From: Chloracidobacterium sp. UBA7659
Lineage (GTDB): Bacteria; Acidobacteriota; Blastocatellia; Pyrinomonadales; Pyrinomonadaceae
NCBI GenBank assembly: GCA_002483395.1
Contig: DLHV01000127.1
Location: 7,536 to 12,599 of the forward strand
Direction of reading: 5' to 3'
DNA: 5,064 nt
Below are positions 1 through 5,064 of this stretch, in pieces. Under the pieces are notes generated by a model. That model was given only the letters and a program-made list of their open reading frames with translations, did not search any database and was not told where the DNA came from. Position 1 is the stretch's first letter, and the number at the start of each line of letters is the position of its first letter. Made by a program: the position numbers and the translations under genes.

Positions 1-337
1 CCGGCAATTTCAACCGTGCCGTCCCAGCCAAATATTTAAGGTCGGGCTCTTTCAATAAGCGGCCGCTGTCAATGGCTTCATCAAGTTTTGACAGATAGTT
101 ATACAATGAGTCTTCATTATACTTATAGTAAACAAGATGGTTCACTTCTAGTTCTTCCCGCTCATATTGTTCGATAACTGCTTTAGTTTGGCGGCATACT
201 TCCGGTGTGTCTTGCGCCGAGATGAACGAAGCCCCACCGGAAAGGAAAATTAAAGTCAGCAAAATTGTAGGCAATAGAGAAAATTTCGCCGACCGAAGTG
301 TCTGTGTCGTCGAGAATTGAATGTTGATTAGCTTCAT
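1..337 (-). CDS. Exported protein of unknown function, N-terminal part (cut by window edge)
   Basis: The first 112 residues are visible and the frame stays open to the left edge. The start at 337 is chosen because a strong ribosome binding site, AAGGAGG (350-344), lies 6 bases upstream and because this frame opens with a signal peptide. That peptide has Arg/Lys at residues 15-18, a hydrophobic core at about 20-33 (FSLLPTILLTLIFL) and probable cleavage after FISA at residue 41, before Gln-Asp. The mature part has one Cys (residue 48) and is rich in charged and Tyr residues, probably alpha-helical (EQYEREELEVNHLVYYKY, then YLSKLDEAIDSGRLL). I do not recognise a family; a helical-repeat or TPR-like periplasmic protein is possible but unsupported. 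Base composition is clearly A+T-richer than the E1 gene. It lies 27 bp downstream of E1 on the same strand with no terminator seen between, so read-through from E1 is plausible, although a functional link to E1 is not implied. Confidence 0.8.
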   Translation of the reverse strand, partial: MKLINIQFSTTQTLRSAKFSLLPTILLTLIFLSGGASFISAQDTPEVCRQTKAVIEQYEREELEVNHLVYYKYNEDSLYNYLSKLDEAIDSGRLLKEPDLKYLAGTARLKLP

Positions 338-350
338 ACATAACCTCCTT
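338..350 (-). promoter_or_regulatory. Ribosome binding site of the left-edge exported protein
   Basis: On the minus strand AAGGAGG occupies 350-344, followed by the 6-base spacer TTATGT and the ATG at 337. This near-perfect Shine-Dalgarno decides between two nearby ATGs. The ATG at 341 is only 2 bases from the motif and opens a different frame without a signal peptide, so it is rejected. Confidence 0.75.
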
Positions 351-364
351 CGATTAAATCGCGA

Positions 365-2650
365 TCAATATTTTATAATTTCTTGGACTGCTTTCTCAAC
401 ATCCTCTGATTGCGGAAGGATAAAGTCCTCGAGCTGCGGCGCATAGCCGACGAAGGTGTCGGTGGCGCCGATGCGGCGGACTGGGGCGTCGAGGTATTCG
501 AAAAGCTCGTCGGAGATGCGAGCGGCGATTTCGGCGCCGTAACCGTATGAGATCTGGTCTTCGTGGGCAACGATGACGCGGGCGGTTTTCTTGACGGATT
601 CGGCAACAGCTTCCCAGTCGTAAGGGACGAGCGTGCGGAGATCGATGATCTCGACCGAGATTCCTTGTTGTTCAAGGCGTTTTGCGGCCTGGTTTGAACG
701 CTCGACAAGCGCACCGAAGGTTATGACGGAAACGTCATTCCCTTCGCGGACAGTCTTTGCCTTGCCGAACGGGATGAGAAAATCCTTCGACGGGTATTGA
801 GATTTGTTATAAACTTGCCGGTAAAGGTGCTTGTGTTCGAGAAACATTACGGGATCGTCGCAGCGGATTGCCGTCCGGAGCAATCCATTGGCGTCGAGGG
901 CCGTCGATGGGTACGCAATCATCAAACCCGGCGTGTGCGAAAAGAGCGTCGTGCCGGATTGCGAGTGATAAACGCCGCCGCCCTTGAGATAGCCGCCGAC
1001 CGGAACGCGGATGACCATCGGGCATTTCGTATCGCCGTCGGATCGCCAACGCATTGCCGCGACCTCGTTGCGGATCTGGTGCATGGCCGGAAAAATGTAA
1101 TCGAAAAACTGTATCTCGACGACCGGTTTTAGATTGCGCATCGCCATGCCGACCGCGCGGCCGACGATATTTGCTTCGGCCAACGGTGAATTGAAAACAC
1201 GTGCAGAGCCGAATGTACGCTGCAAGTTGGCCGTCACCTTGAAAACGCCACCTTTGCCTTTTACCTGATCGAGATATTCTTCGCGGGAGCAATCGGCAAC
1301 ATCCTCGCCAAAGACGACTATCCGCGGGTCGCGTTCCATTTCCTCGTGCATGCAGCGATTGATCAGATCGACCATTGTGCCGGCATTGCCGGAAAGTTCG
1401 GCTCCTTCCTCGGTGTCGAAAAGCTGCCGGTCCGTCGGGTCCACATCCGGCGAAAAGACGTTGCGGTACGCGGTTTCGGGTGCCGGCTGCGGCGTTTCGA
1501 TCGCGATGTCGGCGGCTTTAGTAACCTCATCATCGACCTCCTTTCGCAGTTTTTCGAGAGTTTCGGATTTGGCAATTCCCTCGGTCATCAAAAACTCGGC
1601 GTAGGTCTTGATCGGATCGATCGCGGCATCGGCTTGAAGTTCTTCGGTCGGACGATAGAGCCTTTCGTCATCCGACAGCGAATGTGAATAGGGCCGCACA
1701 ACTTTCGCGTGAATAAAAGCAGGGCCTTTGCGCTCACGGCAATACTCGACCGCCTTTTTGAAGGCCGCGTACGATTCAAGCGCGTCGGTGCCGTCGATCT
1801 TCTGGATTTGCAGACCGGGAAAGCCGGCAACCAGTTTTGAAACGTCGCCGCCCGCGGTATTGACCTCGACGGGAGTCGAAATTGCGTAGCCATTGTCTTC
1901 GACTAGGAAGATAACAGGCAGCTTCATGTTACAGGCGCTGTTAAGGGCTTCCCACCACTCGCCTTCGCTCGTCGTTCCATCGCCGACTGATAAATAAACA
2001 ACCTCATCGCCCTTGAATCCAGCGACCTTGTCCTGCAGTTCCTTAACGAGCGACGCCCGGTAGCCGGTTTCGGCTGCGCCGACCGCATGAAGGGCCTGCG
2101 AGCCGGTGCAGGACGACTGCGAAGGTACGTTCAGCCGTGTACAGCCCCAATGCGAAGGCATTTGCCGCCCGTGCGAGTTCGGGTCCGGCTCGGCACCGAC
2201 CGACGACCAAAGCATTTCCTGGGCCGTCATTCCAAGCCCGATCATAAGCGCACGGTCGCGATAATACGGGAAAAACCAGTCGTAGCCGGGTTTCATTGCG
2301 AGGGCGGCCCCGGCGAGCACGCCTTCGTGGCCGGCACCAGAGATCTGGAAAAAAATCTTGTTCTGGCCCTTGAGCTGGATCTCCTTGTCGTCGATCCGGC
2401 GGGACATGTACATCGTGCGGTAAAGCCCAATTAGAGCCTTCGTATCTAGCCCGTGCGTTTTTCCGGTGCCATCCGCCGCGGCCTTCGTCGTCTTCAGAGG
2501 CCTCTCCACCGCGGTGGCTTTGGCGTTCTTTTGCACCCTCGCGTCCGGGCTGTAGCCGTCCGCCTCGGTAGTCATCGCCTTTTCAACCACGACCTCTTTT
2601 ACCTCTTTATTATCGGCCATTGTATTAACTTCTTTTGCTGGAGTTGCCAT
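365..2650 (-). CDS. Fused E1 alpha-beta subunit of a 2-oxoacid dehydrogenase complex (branched-chain type likely)
   Basis: This cytoplasmic enzyme decarboxylates a 2-oxoacid with thiamine diphosphate and passes the acyl group to the lipoyl domain of E2. The 761 residues hold both halves that are separate proteins in most bacteria. The alpha part (about 68-400) carries the ThDP/Mg motif GDG at 223-225 ending in EDNGYAIS at 251-258. Asn253 and Tyr255 match known metal ligands, while the first Asn of the usual NN is Asp. HSLSDD (323-328) resembles the loop of branched-chain E1 alpha. The beta part (about 421-761) carries GEDV with the cofactor-contacting Glu449, YHSQS with active-site His562, and [10 protein letters not shown] (669-678). 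Residues 1-65 are a charged, low-complexity extension. The ATG at 2650 has AGGA 8 bases upstream; Met11 is a possible alternative start. No E2 or E3 is present. The E1 fold and fusion are certain; the branched-chain versus pyruvate choice is inferred from the loop only. Confidence 0.95.
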   Translation of the reverse strand: MATPAKEVNTMADNKEVKEVVVEKAMTTEADGYSPDARVQKNAKATAVERPLKTTKAAADGTGKTHGLDTKALIGLYRTMYMSRRIDDKEIQLKGQNKIFFQISGAGHEGVLAGAALAMKPGYDWFFPYYRDRALMIGLGMTAQEMLWSSVGAEPDPNSHGRQMPSHWGCTRLNVPSQSSCTGSQALHAVGAAETGYRASLVKELQDKVAGFKGDEVVYLSVGDGTTSEGEWWEALNSACNMKLPVIFLVEDNGYAISTPVEVNTAGGDVSKLVAGFPGLQIQKIDGTDALESYAAFKKAVEYCRERKGPAFIHAKVVRPYSHSLSDDERLYRPTEELQADAAIDPIKTYAEFLMTEGIAKSETLEKLRKEVDDEVTKAADIAIETPQPAPETAYRNVFSPDVDPTDRQLFDTEEGAELSGNAGTMVDLINRCMHEEMERDPRIVVFGEDVADCSREEYLDQVKGKGGVFKVTANLQRTFGSARVFNSPLAEANIVGRAVGMAMRNLKPVVEIQFFDYIFPAMHQIRNEVAAMRWRSDGDTKCPMVIRVPVGGYLKGGGVYHSQSGTTLFSHTPGLMIAYPSTALDANGLLRTAIRCDDPVMFLEHKHLYRQVYNKSQYPSKDFLIPFGKAKTVREGNDVSVITFGALVERSNQAAKRLEQQGISVEIIDLRTLVPYDWEAVAESVKKTARVIVAHEDQISYGYGAEIAARISDELFEYLDAPVRRIGATDTFVGYAPQLEDFILPQSEDVEKAVQEIIKY

Positions 2651-2678
2651 TCTATAAATCCTGCTGATAACAATTATT

Positions 2679-2707
2679 AATAAACGCGCAACTTAATAAA
2701 ATACCAA
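2679..2707 (-). promoter_or_regulatory. Possible sigma70-type promoter for the E1 gene
   Basis: In the A+T-rich spacer upstream of E1, the minus strand has TTGGTA (2707-2702, 4 of 6 to the -35 consensus), a 17-base spacer, and TTTATT (2684-2679, 4 of 6 to the -10 consensus). This would put the transcript start near 2672 with a leader of about 22 bases containing the AGGA ribosome binding site. The region is so A+T-rich that chance matches are likely; the spacing is the main support. Confidence 0.3.
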
Positions 2708-2709
2708 AA

Positions 2710-2898
2710 TTGGCAAAAGCGGGCAATTTGGAAGTGCGAGGCGTCGTTATCAGTGAGATTGGCGTCGCGGTCGTGCCCGGCTCGTCCTTCTTTCACGACG
2801 CGGCAATGGGCTCGCAGATGGTCAGGTTTTGTTTTTGCAAGAAGGACGAGACGCTCGAAGCTGCGGCTGAGAACCTTAGCCGGTTAAAAAAAGGCTAA
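2710..2898 (+). pseudogene. C-terminal remnant of a class I/II PLP-dependent aminotransferase
   Basis: The frame reads 62 residues from a TTG at 2710 to TAA at 2896-2898, and is open upstream only to a TAA at 2668-2670. From about residue 15 the sequence matches the end of the small domain of fold-type I aminotransferases: EIGVAVVPGSSFFHD, then MVRFCFCKKDETLEAA and a final helix. In methionine/kynurenine/aspartate-type members this tail has the form GVA-x-xPGSSF-x(n)-RFCF-K-x-ETL, and the Arg in RFCF corresponds to the substrate-carboxylate-binding Arg of the family. Full enzymes are about 380-400 residues. The PLP lysine, cofactor-binding segments and large domain are all absent, and the space where they should lie holds the oppositely oriented E1 gene. 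The first 14 residues do not look like the family, which places the break near 2740-2755. No ribosome binding site is seen before the TTG. The preserved frame suggests recent decay or residual constraint. Confidence 0.7.
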
Positions 2899-2899
2899 A

Positions 2900-3712
2900 T
2901 TATTTCTTCTCAAATTTCCTCTCAGTTATTATCCGTAGTGTTTCTGGCAAGGCACCACTCTGTAGATTTGAGGCAATTTCGTAGGCCTCCAATTTCGAAA
3001 AGCGCCCACTAATTTCGCCTTCGTCGCTGATTTGACTCTTAATATATGCGATATTTACGATTTTCTCATCAAGTAGGACGGCAAGATATTTGTTGATATT
3101 TTTTCCTGTCCATTCGCTTAGATTAGCGGAGCCCTTCTTGCTTAGTGAAAAGGAAACCTGATAATCAGATTCCCGGCCGGTTCTAGAAAATGCCTCCGCT
3201 TTTCGGACATCTTTTCCATTTATAATCGACCTTCCTTCTAGGATTACAAAACATTGAAACTCGCCATTCCGCTCCGCGTATGAGTGAACCTCCTGCCCTC
3301 CGACCACGTCGTTTTGCGCCTCCACAAAGGTCGAGAACGATTTGTACGGGTTTGGATTCGGTGGTGAAACGACGGCTCTAATTTCAAGTTGACGGTTTCG
3401 AAACAAGCCATGCAGTTTTTCAGAATCGTGGTGCCCATACACTTTAACTTCAATTCGATCATGTCGATCGCTTGATCTGGAAACCTCGCCCTTCGCACCT
3501 AGCCCTTTTAGTCTTGCCTCCAAAACTCGAATCGCACTTTCGATCACATCCGTTCCTTTTGCCTCATACGCGTCAATTTCGACAACAAAGTGTGTTCCTG
3601 CGTCGTTAAGAGTTTGCCCGCTTGCGCTATACGAAAGGACCATAGGGAGGAAGGCAAGAACAAGGATGAAAATCTTTAGCATGTGATATCGACTTCTAAC
3701 CATAAACAGCAT
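2900..3712 (-). CDS. Exported stand-alone SecD P1-like protein (no membrane channel)
   Basis: The 270-residue product begins with a signal peptide: basic start, hydrophobic core IFILVLAFLPMVL (14-26), likely cleavage near SASG-QT (30-34). The rest resembles the first periplasmic domain of SecD, the Sec translocase accessory subunit. Residues 41-115 match the P1 base (a hydrophobic FVVEID strand, VLEARLKGLGA, DRIEVKVYG and RQLEIRAVV, as in SecD's R-x-x-x-LG, DRI-V-LPG and QLEFR). Residues about 160-256 match the P1 head (GKDV--A, VSFSLSKKGSANLSEWT, NINKYLAVLLDEKIV, GEISGRFSKLEAYEIA, LQSGALP). The protein stops after ITERKFEKK, where SecD would enter its second transmembrane helix, so all channel helices are missing. 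LPG is VYG here. The start at 3712 has AGAGAGG 10 bases upstream; Met4 (3703) and Met11 (3682) are alternatives. Its function is unknown; a soluble periplasmic role is inferred. Base composition looks A+T-richer than E1 and the PDZ gene. Confidence 0.8.
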   Translation of the reverse strand: MLFMVRSRYHMLKIFILVLAFLPMVLSYSASGQTLNDAGTHFVVEIDAYEAKGTDVIESAIRVLEARLKGLGAKGEVSRSSDRHDRIEVKVYGHHDSEKLHGLFRNRQLEIRAVVSPPNPNPYKSFSTFVEAQNDVVGGQEVHSYAERNGEFQCFVILEGRSIINGKDVRKAEAFSRTGRESDYQVSFSLSKKGSANLSEWTGKNINKYLAVLLDEKIVNIAYIKSQISDEGEISGRFSKLEAYEIASNLQSGALPETLRIITERKFEKK

Positions 3713-3832
3713 TAAACTCTAACCTCTCTCTGAAAAGCAACCTTTTTGTTCCCCCGTTGCAACCAAATACTTATCGATGCGTATTATCTGCTTAGATAAG
3801 CTTCAATGTATCTCAGACAATTTGGAGGTTCT
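3713..3832. promoter_or_regulatory. Divergent intergenic region between the SecD-like and two-PDZ genes
   Basis: This 120-bp spacer must hold both promoters. For the plus-strand PDZ gene a weak candidate is TTGCAA (3757-3762) and TATTAT (3782-3787), though the 19-base spacing is long. An inverted repeat CTTATC (3770-3775) / GATAAG (3795-3800) brackets the candidate -10. GCAACC occurs twice, at 3737-3742 and 3759-3764, 22 bp apart, and the second copy overlaps the 8-base palindrome GTTGCAAC (3756-3763). For the minus-strand gene I see only the AGAGAGG ribosome binding site (3730-3723). Promoter calls are low confidence. Confidence 0.3.
3824..3832 (+). promoter_or_regulatory. Ribosome binding site that sets the two-PDZ gene start
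   Basis: GGAGG at 3824-3828 lies 4 bases before the ATG at 3833. It favours this start over the in-frame ATG at 3806, which lacks a Shine-Dalgarno and would put nine extra residues ahead of an otherwise compact signal peptide. Confidence 0.7.
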
Positions 3833-4822
3833 ATGTTTCGCAAATCATTTGCTTTTATTTTGTTGGGAATCACGGCGGGTTTAGCCGCATATGCGCAAAC
3901 GCCTGAGCCTAAATCGGATAAGGATCGCGCTCCTCGCGCAATGACATGGGCGTTCGATGGCGGCGGCAGCTATCTTGGCGTCGAGACGGCCGATGTGACA
4001 AAGGAGAATTTCGGCAAATTCGGCCTGCGTGAAGTTCGCGGCGTCGCGGTTGAAAAGGTTATGGACGGCTCGCCCGCGCAGACGGCGGGATTGCAGAACG
4101 GTGATGTCATCCTGAAATTCAACGGCGAAGAGGTGACCAGCGTTCGCAAGCTTACACGCCTTATCAACGAGGTTGCACCGGACCACCAGGCACGCATCTC
4201 GGTGCTTCGCGGCGGCAGCGAGCGGGATTTGACGGTAACGCTCGGCAAGCGTCCGACACCAAAGTTCGAAGGCGGAGTCTTCGCTCCCGGCCAAATGGGA
4301 AAACTCGAATTTCCGCCGATGGGCGAAGTGCCTCGGATTCAAGGCTTTCCGCCGATGGGAGGGGATAAAGATGGGTTCTTTGTATGGCGCGGCGGACCCG
4401 GTCGCCAGATCGGTGTCGGGATTACGCCGCTGACCAAGCAGTTGGCTGAGCATTTCGGAGTTGAGGGCGGCGCGATGGTAAACAACGTGCGTGAAAACTC
4501 GCCGGCCGCAAAAGCAGGATTAAAGGCTGGCGACATAATAGTCGAAGCCGACGGCAAACCGGTAAAGAGCGATGTCGATCTGATTCGTGCGGTTGGCGGA
4601 AAGAAGGAAGGAAGTGTGAATCTGACGATCGTTCGCGGCGGCAATCGCCAAACGATCTCGGTCACGCCCGAAGAAGTTAAGGGCGAATTCAACACGTTTT
4701 TTGAATTTCCCGACGCCCCGGATACGCCGGAGGCACCGGCCGCACCGGGCAAATTCAAACTTGTCACTCCCGCTACGCCAATGCCCTTAAATCAATTATT
4801 GGTTCCGGGACGTGTTATTTAA
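3833..4822 (+). CDS. Exported protein with two PDZ domains and no protease domain
   Basis: The product is 329 residues from the ATG at 3833. A signal peptide (MFRKS, then a hydrophobic core, ending AYA-QT, cleavage after residue 21) sends it to the periplasm. PDZ 1 spans about 47-140, with the peptide-binding loop YLGV (47-50), GSPAQTAGLQNGDVILKFNG (79-98) and RISVLRGG (121-128). PDZ 2 spans about 191-279, with QIGV (192-195), NSPAAKAGLKAGDIIVEADG (222-241) and LTIVRGG (264-270). Both have the SPA-x-x-AGL-x-x-GD signature of HtrA/DegP- and site-2-protease-type PDZ domains, which bind peptide C-termini. No Ser-His-Asp protease or HEXXH motif is present, so this is probably a scaffold or substrate-binding protein. 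The linker (141-190) is Pro/Gly/Phe-rich with FPPMG twice, and residues 291-329 form a Pro/Ala-rich tail. It is divergent from the SecD-like gene and followed by a terminator, so probably monocistronic. Function is inferred from domains only. Confidence 0.88.
   Translation: MFRKSFAFILLGITAGLAAYAQTPEPKSDKDRAPRAMTWAFDGGGSYLGVETADVTKENFGKFGLREVRGVAVEKVMDGSPAQTAGLQNGDVILKFNGEEVTSVRKLTRLINEVAPDHQARISVLRGGSERDLTVTLGKRPTPKFEGGVFAPGQMGKLEFPPMGEVPRIQGFPPMGGDKDGFFVWRGGPGRQIGVGITPLTKQLAEHFGVEGGAMVNNVRENSPAAKAGLKAGDIIVEADGKPVKSDVDLIRAVGGKKEGSVNLTIVRGGNRQTISVTPEEVKGEFNTFFEFPDAPDTPEAPAAPGKFKLVTPATPMPLNQLLVPGRVI
4310..4359 (+). repeat. 14-bp direct repeat in the PDZ linker (FPPMG twice)
   Basis: TTTCCGCCGATGGG occurs at 4310-4323 and identically at 4346-4359, exactly 36 bp (12 codons) apart and in frame. 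It encodes FPPMG at residues 160-164 and 172-176. The intervening codons have diverged. It looks like an old in-frame tandem duplication within the flexible linker between the PDZ domains. Confidence 0.7.
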
Positions 4823-4846
4823 GAGCCGCGGGAAGCATATGAAAAG

Positions 4847-4884
4847 AAAAAGGCAGGCCGATTTGATCGGTTCCCGCCTTTTTT
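4847..4884. terminator. Probable bidirectional rho-independent terminator
   Basis: The outer stem AAAAAGGC (4847-4854) pairs with GCCTTTTT (4876-4883). An inner stem CCGAT (4858-4862) pairs with ATCGG (4866-4870) around a TTG loop, leaving a small internal loop between the two. The T run 4879-4884 serves the plus-strand PDZ gene, whose stop is 24 bases upstream. On the minus strand the A-rich stretch 4842-4851 reads as a T run, serving the converging right-edge gene that stops at 4904. Confidence 0.75.
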
Positions 4885-4903
4885 GAATAGAGTTTTGCAG
4901 TGC

Positions 4904-5064
4904 TCACTCCTGCGGCTTTTTCATAACCTCTTTGGCCAGTTCGTTTGCCTGGTTACTGGAGTCGCGGGCCTTTTCCATTATCTCGCGGAATTTCTCGCTC
5001 CGGTCCTTAAAATCTGCCTTTACTTTATCGCGGACTTGCGTATTTTTGGGGTCGTAATTATCGC
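4904..5064 (-). CDS. Charged helical protein of unknown function, C-terminal part (cut by window edge)
   Basis: The last 52 residues are visible, ending in KKPQE and a TGA at 4906-4904; the start lies beyond the right edge. The visible part is strongly charged and probably one long amphipathic helix or coiled coil (VRDKVKADFKDRSEKFREIM, then EKARDSSNQANELAKEVM), with no membrane segment or Cys. I do not recognise a family. Coding is supported by an open frame to the edge, codon use like its neighbours, and its stop lying just past a bidirectional terminator shared with the converging PDZ gene. It could be the tail of a longer protein or a small stress-type helical protein; the visible part cannot decide. 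Confidence 0.6.
   Translation of the reverse strand, partial: DNYDPKNTQVRDKVKADFKDRSEKFREIMEKARDSSNQANELAKEVMKKPQE

Noticed and set aside
338..364. Short palindrome CGATTAAATCG between E1 and the left-edge gene as a terminator
   Set aside because: The stem is only 5 bp, A+T-rich and with a 1-base centre, so it cannot fold stably, and no T run follows.
797..1132. Plus-strand open frame of 111 codons inside the E1 gene
   Set aside because: It lies entirely opposite the conserved E1 beta half, has no recognisable domain, and its Arg-rich composition is typical of an antisense shadow of a G+C-rich gene. The other overlapping frames within 365-2650 were rejected for the same reason.
2453..2680. 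Plus-strand open frame across the E1 start region
   Set aside because: It is opposite the E1 N-terminal extension and the spacer, and has no domain or ribosome binding site; treated as a chance frame.
2651..2709. Possible insertion-sequence end or attachment site at the aminotransferase break
   Set aside because: No inverted terminal repeats, target duplication, transposase remnant or tRNA gene can be seen; the spacer is simply A+T-rich.
3806..3832. Upstream in-frame ATG for the two-PDZ gene
   Set aside because: The downstream ATG at 3833 has GGAGG 4 bases before it and begins a standard signal peptide; the upstream ATG has no ribosome binding site.
3881..4453. Minus-strand open frame of 190 codons inside the two-PDZ gene
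   Set aside because: It is antisense to two well-conserved PDZ domains and shows no family features of its own.
4339..4767. Minus-strand open frame of 142 codons inside the two-PDZ gene
   Set aside because: Its Ser/Pro/Thr-rich composition is a reverse-complement shadow of the PDZ 2 and tail coding sequence.

Overview
The window looks like chromosomal DNA from a Gram-negative bacterium, most plausibly an Acidobacteriota of the Blastocatellia/Pyrinomonas type. The pointers are a single-chain E1 alpha-beta 2-oxoacid dehydrogenase, several exported proteins whose signal peptides appear to end just before Gln, a periplasmic two-PDZ protein, and moderate G+C in the conserved genes with visibly lower G+C in the lineage-specific ones. 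This assignment is an inference from protein style, not from a marker gene.

Layout, left to right. (1) 1-337, minus: N-terminal 112 residues of an unrecognised exported protein, cut by the window edge, with a very good ribosome binding site. (2) 365-2650, minus: a complete 761-residue fused E1 alpha-beta subunit of a branched-chain 2-oxoacid (or pyruvate) dehydrogenase complex. It is transcribed toward gene 1 with a 27-bp gap, so the two may share a transcript. (3) 2651-2709: short A+T-rich spacer with a possible promoter for E1. (4) about 2710-2898, plus: a remnant holding only the C-terminal tail of a class I/II PLP-dependent aminotransferase. (5) 2900-3712, minus: an exported protein that is essentially the periplasmic P1 region of SecD without SecD's membrane channel. 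(6) 3713-3832: divergent intergenic region. (7) 3833-4822, plus: exported protein with two PDZ domains and no protease domain, followed by a probable bidirectional terminator at 4847-4884. (8) 4904-5064, minus: the last 52 residues of a charged, helical protein that runs off the right edge.

How the parts work together: only the E1 has a clear metabolic role, as the ThDP-dependent decarboxylase of a complex whose E2 and E3 are not in the window. The exported proteins (left-edge gene, SecD-like P1 protein, two-PDZ protein) all point to the periplasm, but nothing ties them into one pathway. No mobile element, CRISPR array, tRNA or rRNA was seen. The two most unusual items are the free-standing SecD P1 protein and the aminotransferase tail, which sit head-on with stops one base apart and suggest a past rearrangement. 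I do not see convincing evidence of a new multi-gene system.
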